Source of the DNA: Methanobacteriota archaeon
Lineage (GTDB): Archaea > Thermoplasmatota > Poseidoniia > Poseidoniales > Poseidoniaceae
Length of the DNA: 32,054 nt
Assembly (NCBI GenBank): GCA_018650165.1
Contig: JABIGM010000038.1
Coordinates: 1-32,054 of the forward strand
Direction of reading: 5' to 3'
A program made the translations under genes and the position numbers. Below are positions 15,211 to 22,720 of this stretch, piece after piece. Numbering within the stretch: position 1 is the stretch's first letter; every line of letters begins with the position of its first letter. A model generated the notes under the pieces. The model did no database searches, was not told where the DNA came from, and was given only the letters and a program-made list of their open reading frames with translations.

Positions 15211-17600
15211 CAGTTCCTCAATGGTTTGCCTTTGCTCAGCATATGTTCCATTCTAGCCAGGCTTAGTTCATTTCGAGCCAGTGTCGAAATTGCTTTTCTT
15301 TCGAGCGCAAGAATGTCGTCCTCACTCAATTCCTTTGTATGGTCACATTCTCCTCCGGTCAGAACTTTTGCAAGTTCACTGATAACCGTAATGTCATGAG
15401 GGGTAGCATGACCGGCAATAGCAAGATCGTTCAACGCCATGGCTAGTGCGGATTTTCCAGAAGGCCCAGGTAGGTGGTAGACATGAGGTACAGGTGGGCA
15501 ATAATCTTCGGCTAGTTCTAGCAAGTATGATTTAGCATTGGACAAAACATGATTACGGTTCATAGTGATACGGTCGCTTCCTCGAAGGTAACCTAGATCT
15601 TTGGCCTGTTGAGCAGATTTAGCAATCTTAGCCATACCTATATTTTCGAATACCATCATGGTTGCAGCCATTGGCCCCAATCCTACGAGTTTCTCTGTAG
15701 TGACTCGTGCAAGCATCTCTTTACAACCTCCCCAGGCGGGGATAATACCTACTCCGGTTTCAACCAATCCGATATATGATTCTGAATGTGCAACAATACC
15801 ATCGGAGTGCAGAAGAATTTCACATCCACCTCCAAGGCACATTCCAGATGCTGCCGAAACAACAGGGACTTCGGCATATTTTAGAGCTTGATATGTGTCT
15901 TGACCTAGAGCAATAAAGTCCTCCAATGTGCCCCATGCTCCAAGGTTTGCAGCAAATAATGCAAGTCCAAGATTTGCACCTGCACAGAAATTGGCAGAAT
16001 CGTTGGCGATTAGTATTCCCTTCCAACCATCGCTTTCTGCAATGTCTACAGCAGCGAGGAGTATTTCCATGATAAATGGATCTAAAGCATTCATTTTTGA
16101 GTGGAATTCCACTAAAAGGACTCCATCATTGGCATCCCAAATACTGGCCGAAGCATTTCTTCTAATCGCCTCACCTCGTCTACGTTTGATGTCTGCTACA
16201 GTAGTATCTTGAGCGCCTTTTAGAATTTGATTGTGTCCTCCAGTGAAATCCAGTCGAGTTATTTCGGCTTCCTCTATCCCGTAGAACGAACCGTGCTCTG
16301 CCGCAAGTGACAGGAATGGCGGAATTACAATATTAGATGATTTCATTTCTTTGACAAGCCAATCGATACCAATGGAATCCATCATTTCAAAAGGTCCCTT
16401 CTTCCAACTATATCCTACCTTCATCGCATCATCAATCGCATGAATATCTTCACTGACAGTCGGTACGAGTGAGGCAGCATAAGCAAACGTATCAAGCAAT
16501 ATTTCTTTGACGAAAGTAGCACCCTTGTCCGGGTGAGTCATAAGGCGCTTGAGTCCTTGCCGACCGACTTTAGCAGAAGAAAAAGCAGCCTTGCGATTAG
16601 CGGTTTGATATGCTCCGTCGACGAGACTTCTTGCTTCTTTAGTGCGCTTACCACCTTCGGTATTGAGTCTGAAGAATCCACCTTTACCCTTGCGCCCAGT
16701 ATATCCATCAGAGATCATTTTCTCAATGACATCTACTCCCTTTCCTGCTATGGTGTGCAGTGGGTCCTCAGGTGGCAGATTATCCACCATGCTCTGGACA
16801 ACGGCGGGAATAATATCGATTCCAACTAGGTCCATCAATGCGAAAACACCAGTCTTTGGTAAGCCAATAGGACGGCCAAGCATAGCATCTGCCTGTTCCA
16901 CGGTGAAGCCATAATCTAATGTGGCTGCAATGGAACGTTGGACGAAGTATATTCCAAGACGATTGCCTATGAAGCCCGGAGTGTCATTGCAAAGAATTAC
17001 TTTCTTTCCGAGTCTCTCGGATGCGAAGATATTCATTTTGTGGAATAAGTCCTCTTCCACTTCTTCTCCGACAACTAATTCCAGTAAAGGGAGATAGCGA
17101 GGGGGATTGAAAAAGTGTGTAATTAGGAATCTTGAAGCTAAAGATGAACTCATCCCCTTGACAAGAGACGATCTTGGAATTGTTGATGTGTTTGAAGATA
17201 AAATAGCACTTTTTGAAAGATGTTTTTCTATATTGGAATAGATGGTGTGCTTGATGTCAAGGCGTTCCACTACAACTTCCACTACCCAGTCTCTATCTTT
17301 GAGGAGATGCAAATCATCCTCAAGATTAACGGGGTGTATTCTTTGGGAATTTGATGGGTGCATAAGAGGTTCAGGGTTACTTTTTTTCATTCGTAATATT
17401 GCTTCTCGAGCAACAATAGACCTATCAGTGGCACCTTTTGGGACGATGTCGTATAGTAGAACATCGCAACCTGCATTTGCACAATGGGCGGCAATACCTG
17501 CGCCCATGATTCCACTTCCAATAACTGCAACTTTGTTGATAGAACCATTGCTCTTCAATTCGGTTTTAATCACAGGAGATTGGATGTCAAGTACCATCAT
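15210..17600 (-). CDS. 3-hydroxyacyl-CoA dehydrogenase / enoyl-CoA hydratase, FadN-type domain order
   Basis: This 796-residue bifunctional beta-oxidation enzyme starts with the NAD-binding Rossmann motif VAVIGSGIMGAGIA (about 25-38), then hydroxyacyl-CoA dehydrogenase features SSNTSTIP, THFFNPP and NDTPGFIGNRLG, and two C-terminal dehydrogenase domains. The last 300 residues are a crotonase (NFCAGANLGLAL, SGMCLGGGCEI oxyanion loops, LVETGVGIIP with the catalytic-region Glu). Dehydrogenase first and hydratase last is the order of Bacillus FadN and some archaeal enzymes, the reverse of E. coli FadB; the length fits FadN (about 790). It hydrates enoyl-CoA and oxidises the 3-hydroxyacyl-CoA to 3-ketoacyl-CoA. 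The ATG overlaps the thiolase stop by 4 bp, and GGAGGG lies 4 nt upstream. Confidence 0.93.
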   Translation of the reverse strand: MMVLDIQSPVIKTELKSNGSINKVAVIGSGIMGAGIAAHCANAGCDVLLYDIVPKGATDRSIVAREAILRMKKSNPEPLMHPSNSQRIHPVNLEDDLHLLKDRDWVVEVVVERLDIKHTIYSNIEKHLSKSAILSSNTSTIPRSSLVKGMSSSLASRFLITHFFNPPRYLPLLELVVGEEVEEDLFHKMNIFASERLGKKVILCNDTPGFIGNRLGIYFVQRSIAATLDYGFTVEQADAMLGRPIGLPKTGVFALMDLVGIDIIPAVVQSMVDNLPPEDPLHTIAGKGVDVIEKMISDGYTGRKGKGGFFRLNTEGGKRTKEARSLVDGAYQTANRKAAFSSAKVGRQGLKRLMTHPDKGATFVKEILLDTFAYAASLVPTVSEDIHAIDDAMKVGYSWKKGPFEMMDSIGIDWLVKEMKSSNIVIPPFLSLAAEHGSFYGIEEAEITRLDFTGGHNQILKGAQDTTVADIKRRRGEAIRRNASASIWDANDGVLLVEFHSKMNALDPFIMEILLAAVDIAESDGWKGILIANDSANFCAGANLGLALFAANLGAWGTLEDFIALGQDTYQALKYAEVPVVSAASGMCLGGGCEILLHSDGIVAHSESYIGLVETGVGIIPAWGGCKEMLARVTTEKLVGLGPMAATMMVFENIGMAKIAKSAQQAKDLGYLRGSDRITMNRNHVLSNAKSYLLELAEDYCPPVPHVYHLPGPSGKSALAMALNDLAIAGHATPHDITVISELAKVLTGGECDHTKELSEDDILALERKAISTLARNELSLARMEHMLSKGKPLRN

Positions 17601-18721
17601 TCAACCCTCCTGAGTACTGTGGCAATTCCCTGGCCACCGCCTATGCACATGGTTGCAAGTGCAATATTCGCTTTATTTCGTGTGAGTATTGTTACAGCAC
17701 GTCCAACAATTCTTGCACCGCTGGCTCCAAGTGGGTGGCCAAGTGCGAGAGCACCCCCGTCGATGTTGACCTTGGAGGTGTCTATTCCAAGTTCTTCAAT
17801 AACTGCAAGTGATTGTGCTGAAAATGCCTCATTAAGTTCGATTACATCGATATCTTCCAGGCCGACACCGGCTCTAGCCAGTGCTTTCTGAGATGCACCA
17901 ACTGGACCTATGCCCATAATTTCGGGAGAGCAACCTGACACAGCAGTTGATTCTATAGATGCTAGTATCTTTAATCCTTGTGTGCGTGCAAATTCATCGC
18001 TACAAACGAGGACAAAGGCAGCACCATCTGTGAGCGGTGAAGAAGTTCCAGCGGTTACGCTACCATCCGCCTTGAATGCAGGCTTCAGTCTAGCAAGGGA
18101 ACTTGTATTGGAATCGGGTCTAATACAACCATCAGTTGAGACCACTCCATCAGTAGTGGTTATTGGAATTATGACATCAGTGAAGTCAGCATTCGCTGCC
18201 TTGCGGTGGCTTTCAACAGCAAATTCTTCTTGATTTTTCCGTTCAATTTCATAGATTGCAGCAAGATTCTCAGCAGTCAATCCCATGTTTGTGAAAGCAT
18301 CTGGCATTTCTGCTGCGAGTCTTGGATTAGGCATTGGATTAAAACCTGACATTGGTATTCTTGTCATAGATTCAACCCCTCCTGCGATAAATGCATCTCC
18401 CGAGCCCATAGCGATTCTACCGGCGGCATCATGAATCGCTTGCATTGAAGACCCACAAAACCGATTGACAGTAACCCCGGCGACTGTGTGTGGTAACTCG
18501 GTGAGGAAGGATAGCATTCTTCCCAAATTGAAGCCCTGTTCAGCTTCAGGAAAAGCGCAACCTAGTATCAAGTCTTCAATCAGATTTGGATCAATTCCAG
18601 TTTTTTCAATCAATCCCTTAACGACTTCAGCCGCTATGTCATCAGGTCGAGAACCTGCCAAATCTCCTTTTTTGGCGGGGGTGAATGGGGACCTATAGTA
18701 TCCACAAATTACGGCTGGCAT
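17597..18721 (-). CDS. Acetyl-CoA acyltransferase (3-ketoacyl-CoA thiolase)
   Basis: This 374-residue thiolase has all active-site residues: the nucleophile Cys89 in NRFCGSS, His329 in GHPLGASG and Cys359 in CIGGGQG, plus the NEAF motif. It cleaves 3-ketoacyl-CoA with CoA to acetyl-CoA and a shortened acyl-CoA, the last step of the cycle. Degradative rather than biosynthetic direction is inferred from the operon. It is the first gene of the five-gene unit, and a TTTAATTATT box about 25 nt before its ATG is a good leaderless promoter for the whole operon. The length is a little short for FadA/FadI (about 390-430) but the core is complete. Confidence 0.94.
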   Translation of the reverse strand: MPAVICGYYRSPFTPAKKGDLAGSRPDDIAAEVVKGLIEKTGIDPNLIEDLILGCAFPEAEQGFNLGRMLSFLTELPHTVAGVTVNRFCGSSMQAIHDAAGRIAMGSGDAFIAGGVESMTRIPMSGFNPMPNPRLAAEMPDAFTNMGLTAENLAAIYEIERKNQEEFAVESHRKAANADFTDVIIPITTTDGVVSTDGCIRPDSNTSSLARLKPAFKADGSVTAGTSSPLTDGAAFVLVCSDEFARTQGLKILASIESTAVSGCSPEIMGIGPVGASQKALARAGVGLEDIDVIELNEAFSAQSLAVIEELGIDTSKVNIDGGALALGHPLGASGARIVGRAVTILTRNKANIALATMCIGGGQGIATVLRRVE

Positions 18722-18740
18722 AATATTGTCACGGCGGTGT

Positions 18741-18750
18741 AATAATTAAA
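18741..18750 (-). promoter_or_regulatory. TATA-box promoter of the beta-oxidation operon
   Basis: The minus strand reads TTTAATTATT, centred about 25 nt before the thiolase ATG at 18721. Spacing predicts a leaderless transcript that begins at the start codon. No operator-like symmetry is seen next to it. Confidence 0.5.
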
Positions 18751-18775
18751 CCGGCAAGTATCATCGGCAACACCT

Positions 18776-18785
18776 GATATAAATT
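18776..18785 (+). promoter_or_regulatory. Probable TATA box of the FMN reductase gene
   Basis: GATATAAATT lies about 70 nt before the ATG at 18850. With the usual 25-nt TATA-to-start distance this would leave a leader of about 45 nt. It is divergent from the beta-oxidation promoter, about 30 bp away. Confidence 0.35.
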
Positions 18786-18849
18786 CAGACAGTTGGTGCT
18801 TTAGGAGTGATAACCCAAACCACACCTTTGTGAACCAAGACCTCTTGCG

Positions 18850-19353
18850 ATGTCTATGGCCAAGATACTGATGATTACCGCTACCTCGGATAATAATCTC
18901 GCTTTAGCAGAAAAGTTCGCAGATGCTGCAAGTGGTATGGGACACGAATCTGATATTGTTAATCTCGCGGAATTGGATATGCCAATGTTCACCGTTGCAA
19001 GATCTAAGGAACTTGATGTAGTTCCAGGAATGGCCGCCCTCAAAGAGGCTATGTCGTCTGCTGATTCTTGGATGATTGTAGCTCCTGAATACAACGGTTC
19101 TATGCCACCAACTCTCAACAATGCAGTAGCATGGCTTAGTACAGAATGGCAAGACTTCCGTGCATTGTTCAATCGTCGTAAAGTTGGACTTGCAACCCAC
19201 AGTGGTGGCGGTGGCGAGCATGTAATCATGGCAATGCGCCAGATGTTCTCTTATCTTGGGTGCAATGTTATCGGGCGAAAATTAGTTTCCAACAAGGATA
19301 AAGAAGCAAATCCAGAGACTATCGAGGATATGCTTAACCAGCTTGCTAACTGA
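18850..19353 (+). CDS. NAD(P)H-dependent FMN reductase family flavoprotein
   Basis: This 167-residue flavodoxin-fold protein of the NADPH-dependent FMN reductase family begins with the first strand KILMITATSDNNLALAEKFAD and contains the hallmark PEYNGSMPPTLNNAVAWLS, which binds the flavin ring, then VGLATHSGGGGEHVIMAMRQ. Members reduce FMN, quinones, azo dyes or metal ions using NAD(P)H. ATGs at 18850 and 18856 are both possible starts. The gene is divergent from the beta-oxidation operon and 21 bp upstream of an unknown acidic protein, with which it may be co-transcribed. The substrate cannot be told. Confidence 0.88.
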   Translation: MSMAKILMITATSDNNLALAEKFADAASGMGHESDIVNLAELDMPMFTVARSKELDVVPGMAALKEAMSSADSWMIVAPEYNGSMPPTLNNAVAWLSTEWQDFRALFNRRKVGLATHSGGGGEHVIMAMRQMFSYLGCNVIGRKLVSNKDKEANPETIEDMLNQLAN

Positions 19354-19374
19354 TTTCCTGTAGTAGAAATTACT

Positions 19375-19761
19375 ATGACAGATGCGCTTTCAGTGCGTAC
19401 TATGGAGAATAACGAGTGTTTCATCACCACCGTGGGTGAAGATTGGGAAAGAATCGAAGATTGCAATGTTCATATGAACGTAAAGCGCCGATTGCAGCGC
19501 ACAGTTATTCGTGGTAATGAAGGAGATGACCTTCTTGATGAAGGTGCAGAATCCGCAGTTTACACAATCACAGGTAAGATGGATATGGACCAGTACAAGA
19601 GAATCCTAGTCATATTCAGAAAGGACCAACCAATCTTCCACGACCCATTCGAAGATCGCCAGATGAAGGCAGTATTCTCAACTATCGATTATGACAGTAG
19701 GAGTGGAGAATTCGAGTTCATTCTAGTCGAAGATGCTGAACAAGACGAAATCATGTCTTGA
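19375..19761 (+). CDS. Unknown acidic, beta-rich protein (128 aa)
   Basis: I do not recognise this family. The protein is soluble and acidic, with alternating hydrophobic strands (ECFITTVGEDWERI, SAVYTITGKMDMDQYKRILVIF, KAVFSTIDYDSRSGEFEFILVED) that suggest a small beta-barrel or sandwich. It has two cysteines and no signal or membrane segment. It follows the FMN reductase gene by 21 bp on the same strand, so a shared transcript is likely. Its stop abuts the stop of the convergent kinase-like gene with no gap. Reading quality, start context and codon use look like a normal gene. Confidence 0.7.
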   Translation: MTDALSVRTMENNECFITTVGEDWERIEDCNVHMNVKRRLQRTVIRGNEGDDLLDEGAESAVYTITGKMDMDQYKRILVIFRKDQPIFHDPFEDRQMKAVFSTIDYDSRSGEFEFILVEDAEQDEIMS

Positions 19762-20445
19762 TCACAGTAGCGGTCCTAAGTGAACACCCGCTGCAATCAC
19801 TATGCTAGAAGCGATTACAATCAGTACGTTATCATCGATTGGCCCAAACTCATAGCGCTCAACAAATGAAGCAAGAGCGCCAGAGAGTGCTCCCCAAAGA
19901 GGTATTGAAGGGTCTGCATTCTTGCCGATTAGGTAGCCAAGTGGAATACAAAGAATTGCCATTCCAAGGTTTCCCCATGCACTCTTAGTCCGCTTTGCAA
20001 ACATCTTGTTGCGAATAATTCCAGTTACTCCATCACCATATGCCATGAATAGGGCAGGAAGAATTGCCAGCCAGGCATCATCCAAGTAATGCCATAGAGC
20101 GAATACTGAGATTCCAAGCATGAATGCGAATGTAGCATCATTCATGTTCTGCTCAGTTTGCATCCACCAAAGTCTGCGGTCAGTCATGTGAGCCGCAGCT
20201 AAGCCAGCAGCACCTAGAAGTCCACCTAGAAGTGGATAGATTGGGTCTGTGAACACTATTGGACACAGGATTAGCGGAACTCCACCTGCTACCATATGTG
20301 CCACTTTGCGGTTGTAGTAAACCGCAACCATGTTCTCGCAGCCTTTCGACATTAGGTATGCGTGAAACGGCTTTATTGCCATCACTGTGATGAATGCAAA
20401 AGCCCCTAGGGCGAGAAACCATAGCAACTGTGAATCGAAGACCAT
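19762..20445 (-). CDS. Dolichol/phytol-kinase-like (CTP-dependent polyprenol kinase family) membrane protein
   Basis: This 227-residue protein has about seven hydrophobic segments. It shows the pattern of the dolichol kinase/phytol kinase (SEC59/VTE5) and CdsA-related group: NRKVAHMVAGG (Arg46, Lys47, His50), MAYGDGVTGIIRN (Gly137-Asp138), TKSAWGNLGM and a late FGPIDDNVLI resembling the E...DN motif. Such enzymes phosphorylate isoprenoid alcohols with CTP. In an archaeon the product would be a dolichyl or other polyprenyl phosphate, used as sugar carrier in N-glycosylation, or a prenyl phosphate salvaged into lipids. Abundant sequons in nearby surface proteins fit the first, by inference. It may be co-transcribed with the small membrane gene upstream, 42 bp away. 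Confidence 0.75.
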   Translation of the reverse strand: MVFDSQLLWFLALGAFAFITVMAIKPFHAYLMSKGCENMVAVYYNRKVAHMVAGGVPLILCPIVFTDPIYPLLGGLLGAAGLAAAHMTDRRLWWMQTEQNMNDATFAFMLGISVFALWHYLDDAWLAILPALFMAYGDGVTGIIRNKMFAKRTKSAWGNLGMAILCIPLGYLIGKNADPSIPLWGALSGALASFVERYEFGPIDDNVLIVIASSIVIAAGVHLGPLL

Positions 20446-20469
20446 GCTGAGTCGTCAGGCAACTAGTGC

Positions 20470-20491
20470 ATAGTCATGACTGAATGACTAT
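20470..20491 (-). terminator. Inverted repeat between the small membrane gene and the kinase-like gene
   Basis: ATAGTCAT (20470-20477), loop GACTGA, ATGACTAT (20484-20491): a perfect 8-bp stem overlapping the stop of the small minus-strand gene. It may attenuate or end its transcript, or be a binding site. No T-run follows. Confidence 0.35.
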
Positions 20492-20685
20492 ACCGCTGCT
20501 GCGAAGAAAAGCCAACCAATGTTCATGATGATTACGGGGGCTAAAAGGAACATGATGGTGATCATGACCGGAAATAATGTGATGATGAATGTCATCATGA
20601 AGATGACGGTCATTATCATCACAAATTTGGCCGTCGTTGCTGCATTATTTTTCTTGAAGGTCTCTACAATATTTATTTGCTCCAT
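20488..20685 (-). CDS. Small two-helix membrane protein (65 aa)
   Basis: This short protein has a polar N-terminus (MEQINIVETFKKNNAATTAKF) and then two adjacent hydrophobic segments rich in Met, Ile and Phe, separated by a proline. It would form a helical hairpin in the membrane. A TATA-like CCTTAATATG centred about 26 nt before its ATG supports expression. The opposite-strand reading (20519-20731) is Met/Ile-rich in the mirrored way and is a shadow. It might assist a membrane complex or be a short-lived regulatory peptide. No family is recognised. Confidence 0.5.
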   Translation of the reverse strand: MEQINIVETFKKNNAATTAKFVMIMTVIFMMTFIITLFPVMITIMFLLAPVIIMNIGWLFFAAAV

Positions 20686-20706
20686 ACACTATCCATCGTC
20701 GGTCAA

Positions 20707-20714
20707 CATATTAA
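20707..20714 (-). promoter_or_regulatory. TATA-like box of the small membrane protein gene
   Basis: The minus strand reads TTAATATG, centred about 26 nt before the ATG at 20685, consistent with a leaderless mRNA. The rest of the 20686-20919 gap shows no gene; a TTTAAT near 20831 and TTTAAC at 20901 are weak plus-strand promoter candidates for the lipoprotein. Confidence 0.4.
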
Positions 20715-20919
20715 GGCCTGTTTCACACTAAGAGAAAATTCGCATACCATCAACTAGAACAAGATAGCATTGAGCATCCAACCCGATGGCGTGCCCATTC
20801 AGGTCTCTTCTGGTACCACTTGTCTTCATAGGTTTAATGCTCTTAGTAAGGGGTTTTGAGGAATTGAAGGGTCAGTATCTAATCGGAAAGATTCAAACCA
20901 TTTAACCCCTCGAAGTGTT

Positions 20920-22323
20920 ATGAATAAATTAGTTAGTTTGCTATTTTGTGTATTAATCGCAACTGCACCACTCGCCGGTTGTTTAGACGATGAAATCGAT
21001 CCTGCAGAAGAAATCGATTTACCAGTTATTGATCCTTCCTTTGATGAAACTAATGGAACTAACAACAGTAACGGAACAGGTACTCCAATAGATACTAACA
21101 ATGGAACCAACAACACTGGTAACAACAATACTGGAAACAATAATTCTGGTAACAATAACACTGGTAACAACAATACTGGTAACAACAATACTGGTAACAA
21201 CAATACTGGTAACAACAATACTGGTAACAACAATACTGGTAACAATAACACAGGGAGCAACAATACTGGTAACAATACGATTGGTAACAATACCAATACT
21301 GGCAACAATACTGGTAACAATACCAACAACGGCAATAATACCACTGGCAATAGCACATCAGGCAATACTACAGGTGGAAATGTAACCGGTGGCAATACAA
21401 CGGAATGTGGCGGAGATATTACCGGAACCTTCGCCTATTCCTTTACAGCATTTGACTACACTAATCATCCTGATTACACGAATTTAGGGGGAATCGAAAT
21501 CGATTGTGATTTGAATGTCCTTTATGGGTATGCCTGGGATGAAACTAATTCGGAGGAGGTGTTTGTTTCTATCGACCCGAGTACAGGTTTGGTGTCATAT
21601 CTAGCCACAATTCCAACAATTGAAATGGTTACACATTCTTCAACCTATGGTGAAGGGGAATATTTCGCTGTAATGCGTGATGGACAGGGTGTAGTAAATC
21701 TCATTCAGGTTTCGACACTCAATGGTAATTTAGTGTCAGTTACACCTTTTGATTATACCAATGCGCCTGATTTAGAGCAGGTTGGTGGAATTGAATATGA
21801 TGAGGTAAACGATGTGATCTATGGATATGCATTTGACAGTACAAACGATGATGCTGTTTCAGTTTCGATTGAACCAAGTACTGGATTGATAACAGAACTA
21901 GGCGTTATTTCCGCTGGACCAACTTCGGTAACAGCTTTGTCTACTACCTTTGATGGCACTAATTACTACATTGGAATTAGAGATTCTCAGAGCGAACGTT
22001 GGCTTGGTATAGTTTCAGTAACTGGAACTTTTGGTGTAACTCTTTCAGAACTTTCAAATCCTACATCAGCAAACATTTTGTCATCAGTTGCCGGATTTGA
22101 AGTCGAATCAAACACTGGCTTCGTTTATGGATATGGATGGGATTCCTCAAATAACGAAGAAATATTTGTTGAATATGACCCGGCAACTGGGACTACGACT
22201 TCGATAGGAGTTCTTACTGGAATTACTCTTACAACTGCAACTGCAACATATTTTACAGGTAATTTTTATGCCATTATGGCAGACTCATCCAAGACACAAT
22301 ACCTAGTTCACATACAATTTTGA
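20920..22323 (+). CDS. Lipoprotein with sequon-rich Asn/Thr repeat stalk and three-repeat beta domain
   Basis: This 467-residue lipoprotein has a lipobox LAGC with Cys21 as the lipid-anchored residue. Residues about 44-160 are a low-complexity stalk of repeated Gly-Asn-Asn-Asn-Thr units; each holds an N-X-T sequon, so it could be densely N-glycosylated. Residues about 177-467 hold three homologous units of about 100 residues (starting FDYTNHPDYTNLGGIEID, FDYTNAPDLEQVGGIEYD and a more diverged SNPTSANILSSVAGFEVE), each with a Y-G-Y-A/G-W/F-D strand and a D-P/E-S-T-G turn, which looks like blades of a beta-propeller. The product is expected to display a propeller on a glycosylated stalk outside the membrane. 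Binding partner unknown. Confidence 0.88.
   Translation: MNKLVSLLFCVLIATAPLAGCLDDEIDPAEEIDLPVIDPSFDETNGTNNSNGTGTPIDTNNGTNNTGNNNTGNNNSGNNNTGNNNTGNNNTGNNNTGNNNTGNNNTGNNNTGSNNTGNNTIGNNTNTGNNTGNNTNNGNNTTGNSTSGNTTGGNVTGGNTTECGGDITGTFAYSFTAFDYTNHPDYTNLGGIEIDCDLNVLYGYAWDETNSEEVFVSIDPSTGLVSYLATIPTIEMVTHSSTYGEGEYFAVMRDGQGVVNLIQVSTLNGNLVSVTPFDYTNAPDLEQVGGIEYDEVNDVIYGYAFDSTNDDAVSVSIEPSTGLITELGVISAGPTSVTALSTTFDGTNYYIGIRDSQSERWLGIVSVTGTFGVTLSELSNPTSANILSSVAGFEVESNTGFVYGYGWDSSNNEEIFVEYDPATGTTTSIGVLTGITLTTATATYFTGNFYAIMADSSKTQYLVHIQF
21118..21282 (+). repeat. 15-bp in-frame tandem repeat (Gly-Asn-Asn-Asn-Thr) in the lipoprotein gene
   Basis: There are eleven 15-bp units here, with consensus ggtaacaacaatact. 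Five consecutive units at 21163-21237 are identical, which indicates recent slippage or recombination. The unit is a multiple of three, so copy-number change alters stalk length without a frameshift. Degenerate units continue to about 21390. Confidence 0.9.
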
Positions 22324-22363
22324 GATTGTAATACATTGAACGCATGTTTGAGTGCGACAATAA

Positions 22364-22648
22364 TCAGTATTTTGCTAATGCGTTTTTGAACTCATTAGCA
22401 TCGACTCGATTGTCGTTATTGTCATCTAATATTTTGATAATTTTAGAGATTTGGCCAAGTGACATATTATTCCCAGTGATATCTTTAATTCCATTATACA
22501 ATTCTGGACCGCTAATTTTTCCATCACTATCAGCATCGATTTTATCAAAGATTTCATCGAGTGTCATTTCGCTTTGCTTTAGCAATCCGGCTAATGCTTC
22601 AATTGCTTTCTCGATGCTTAGTTCATCACTACCTGTATCTTCGGCCAT
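22364..22648 (-). CDS. Two-EF-hand calcium-binding protein (94 aa)
   Basis: This small acidic cytosolic protein has two canonical EF-hand loops: DADSDGKISGPEL and DDNNDNRVDANEF, each with acidic residues at loop positions 1, 3, 5 and 12 and a following helix. The spacing matches one paired EF-hand lobe, as in half a calmodulin. The ATG at 22648 (MAEDTG) is preferred over a longer reading from 22738, because the longer N-terminus is basic, runs into the divergent gene, and GAGGGGG lies just before the shorter start. It is divergent from a scramblase/LURP-one-like gene only 72 bp away, so the two may be co-regulated. A calcium-sensing role is inferred from the fold. Confidence 0.85.
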   Translation of the reverse strand: MAEDTGSDELSIEKAIEALAGLLKQSEMTLDEIFDKIDADSDGKISGPELYNGIKDITGNNMSLGQISKIIKILDDNNDNRVDANEFKNALAKY

Positions 22649-22691
22649 GCCCCCTCTAAGCCCCTTGCGGACAAAACATTTCCCCACAAGC

Positions 22692-22701
22692 AATTTATTT
22701 T
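22692..22701 (+). promoter_or_regulatory. TATA-like box of the scramblase-like gene
   Basis: AATTTATTTT is centred about 24 nt before the ATG at 22721. A GGAGG follows 12 nt before the ATG. The same AT block could also serve the divergent EF-hand gene at 22648. Confidence 0.45.
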
Positions 22702-22720
22702 TTGGAGGCAAGTTGATAAC

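Noticed and set aside
21118-21282. Regular array that could be mistaken for CRISPR
   Set aside because: Units are 15 bp, directly adjacent without spacers, and in frame within a protein gene.
20826-21395. Pro/Val/Leu-rich 189-residue minus-strand reading frame
   Set aside because: It is the antisense of the 15-bp sequon repeat; low-complexity L-L-P-V repeats arise from reading the array backwards, and the plus-strand lipoprotein has a signal peptide and ordered domains.
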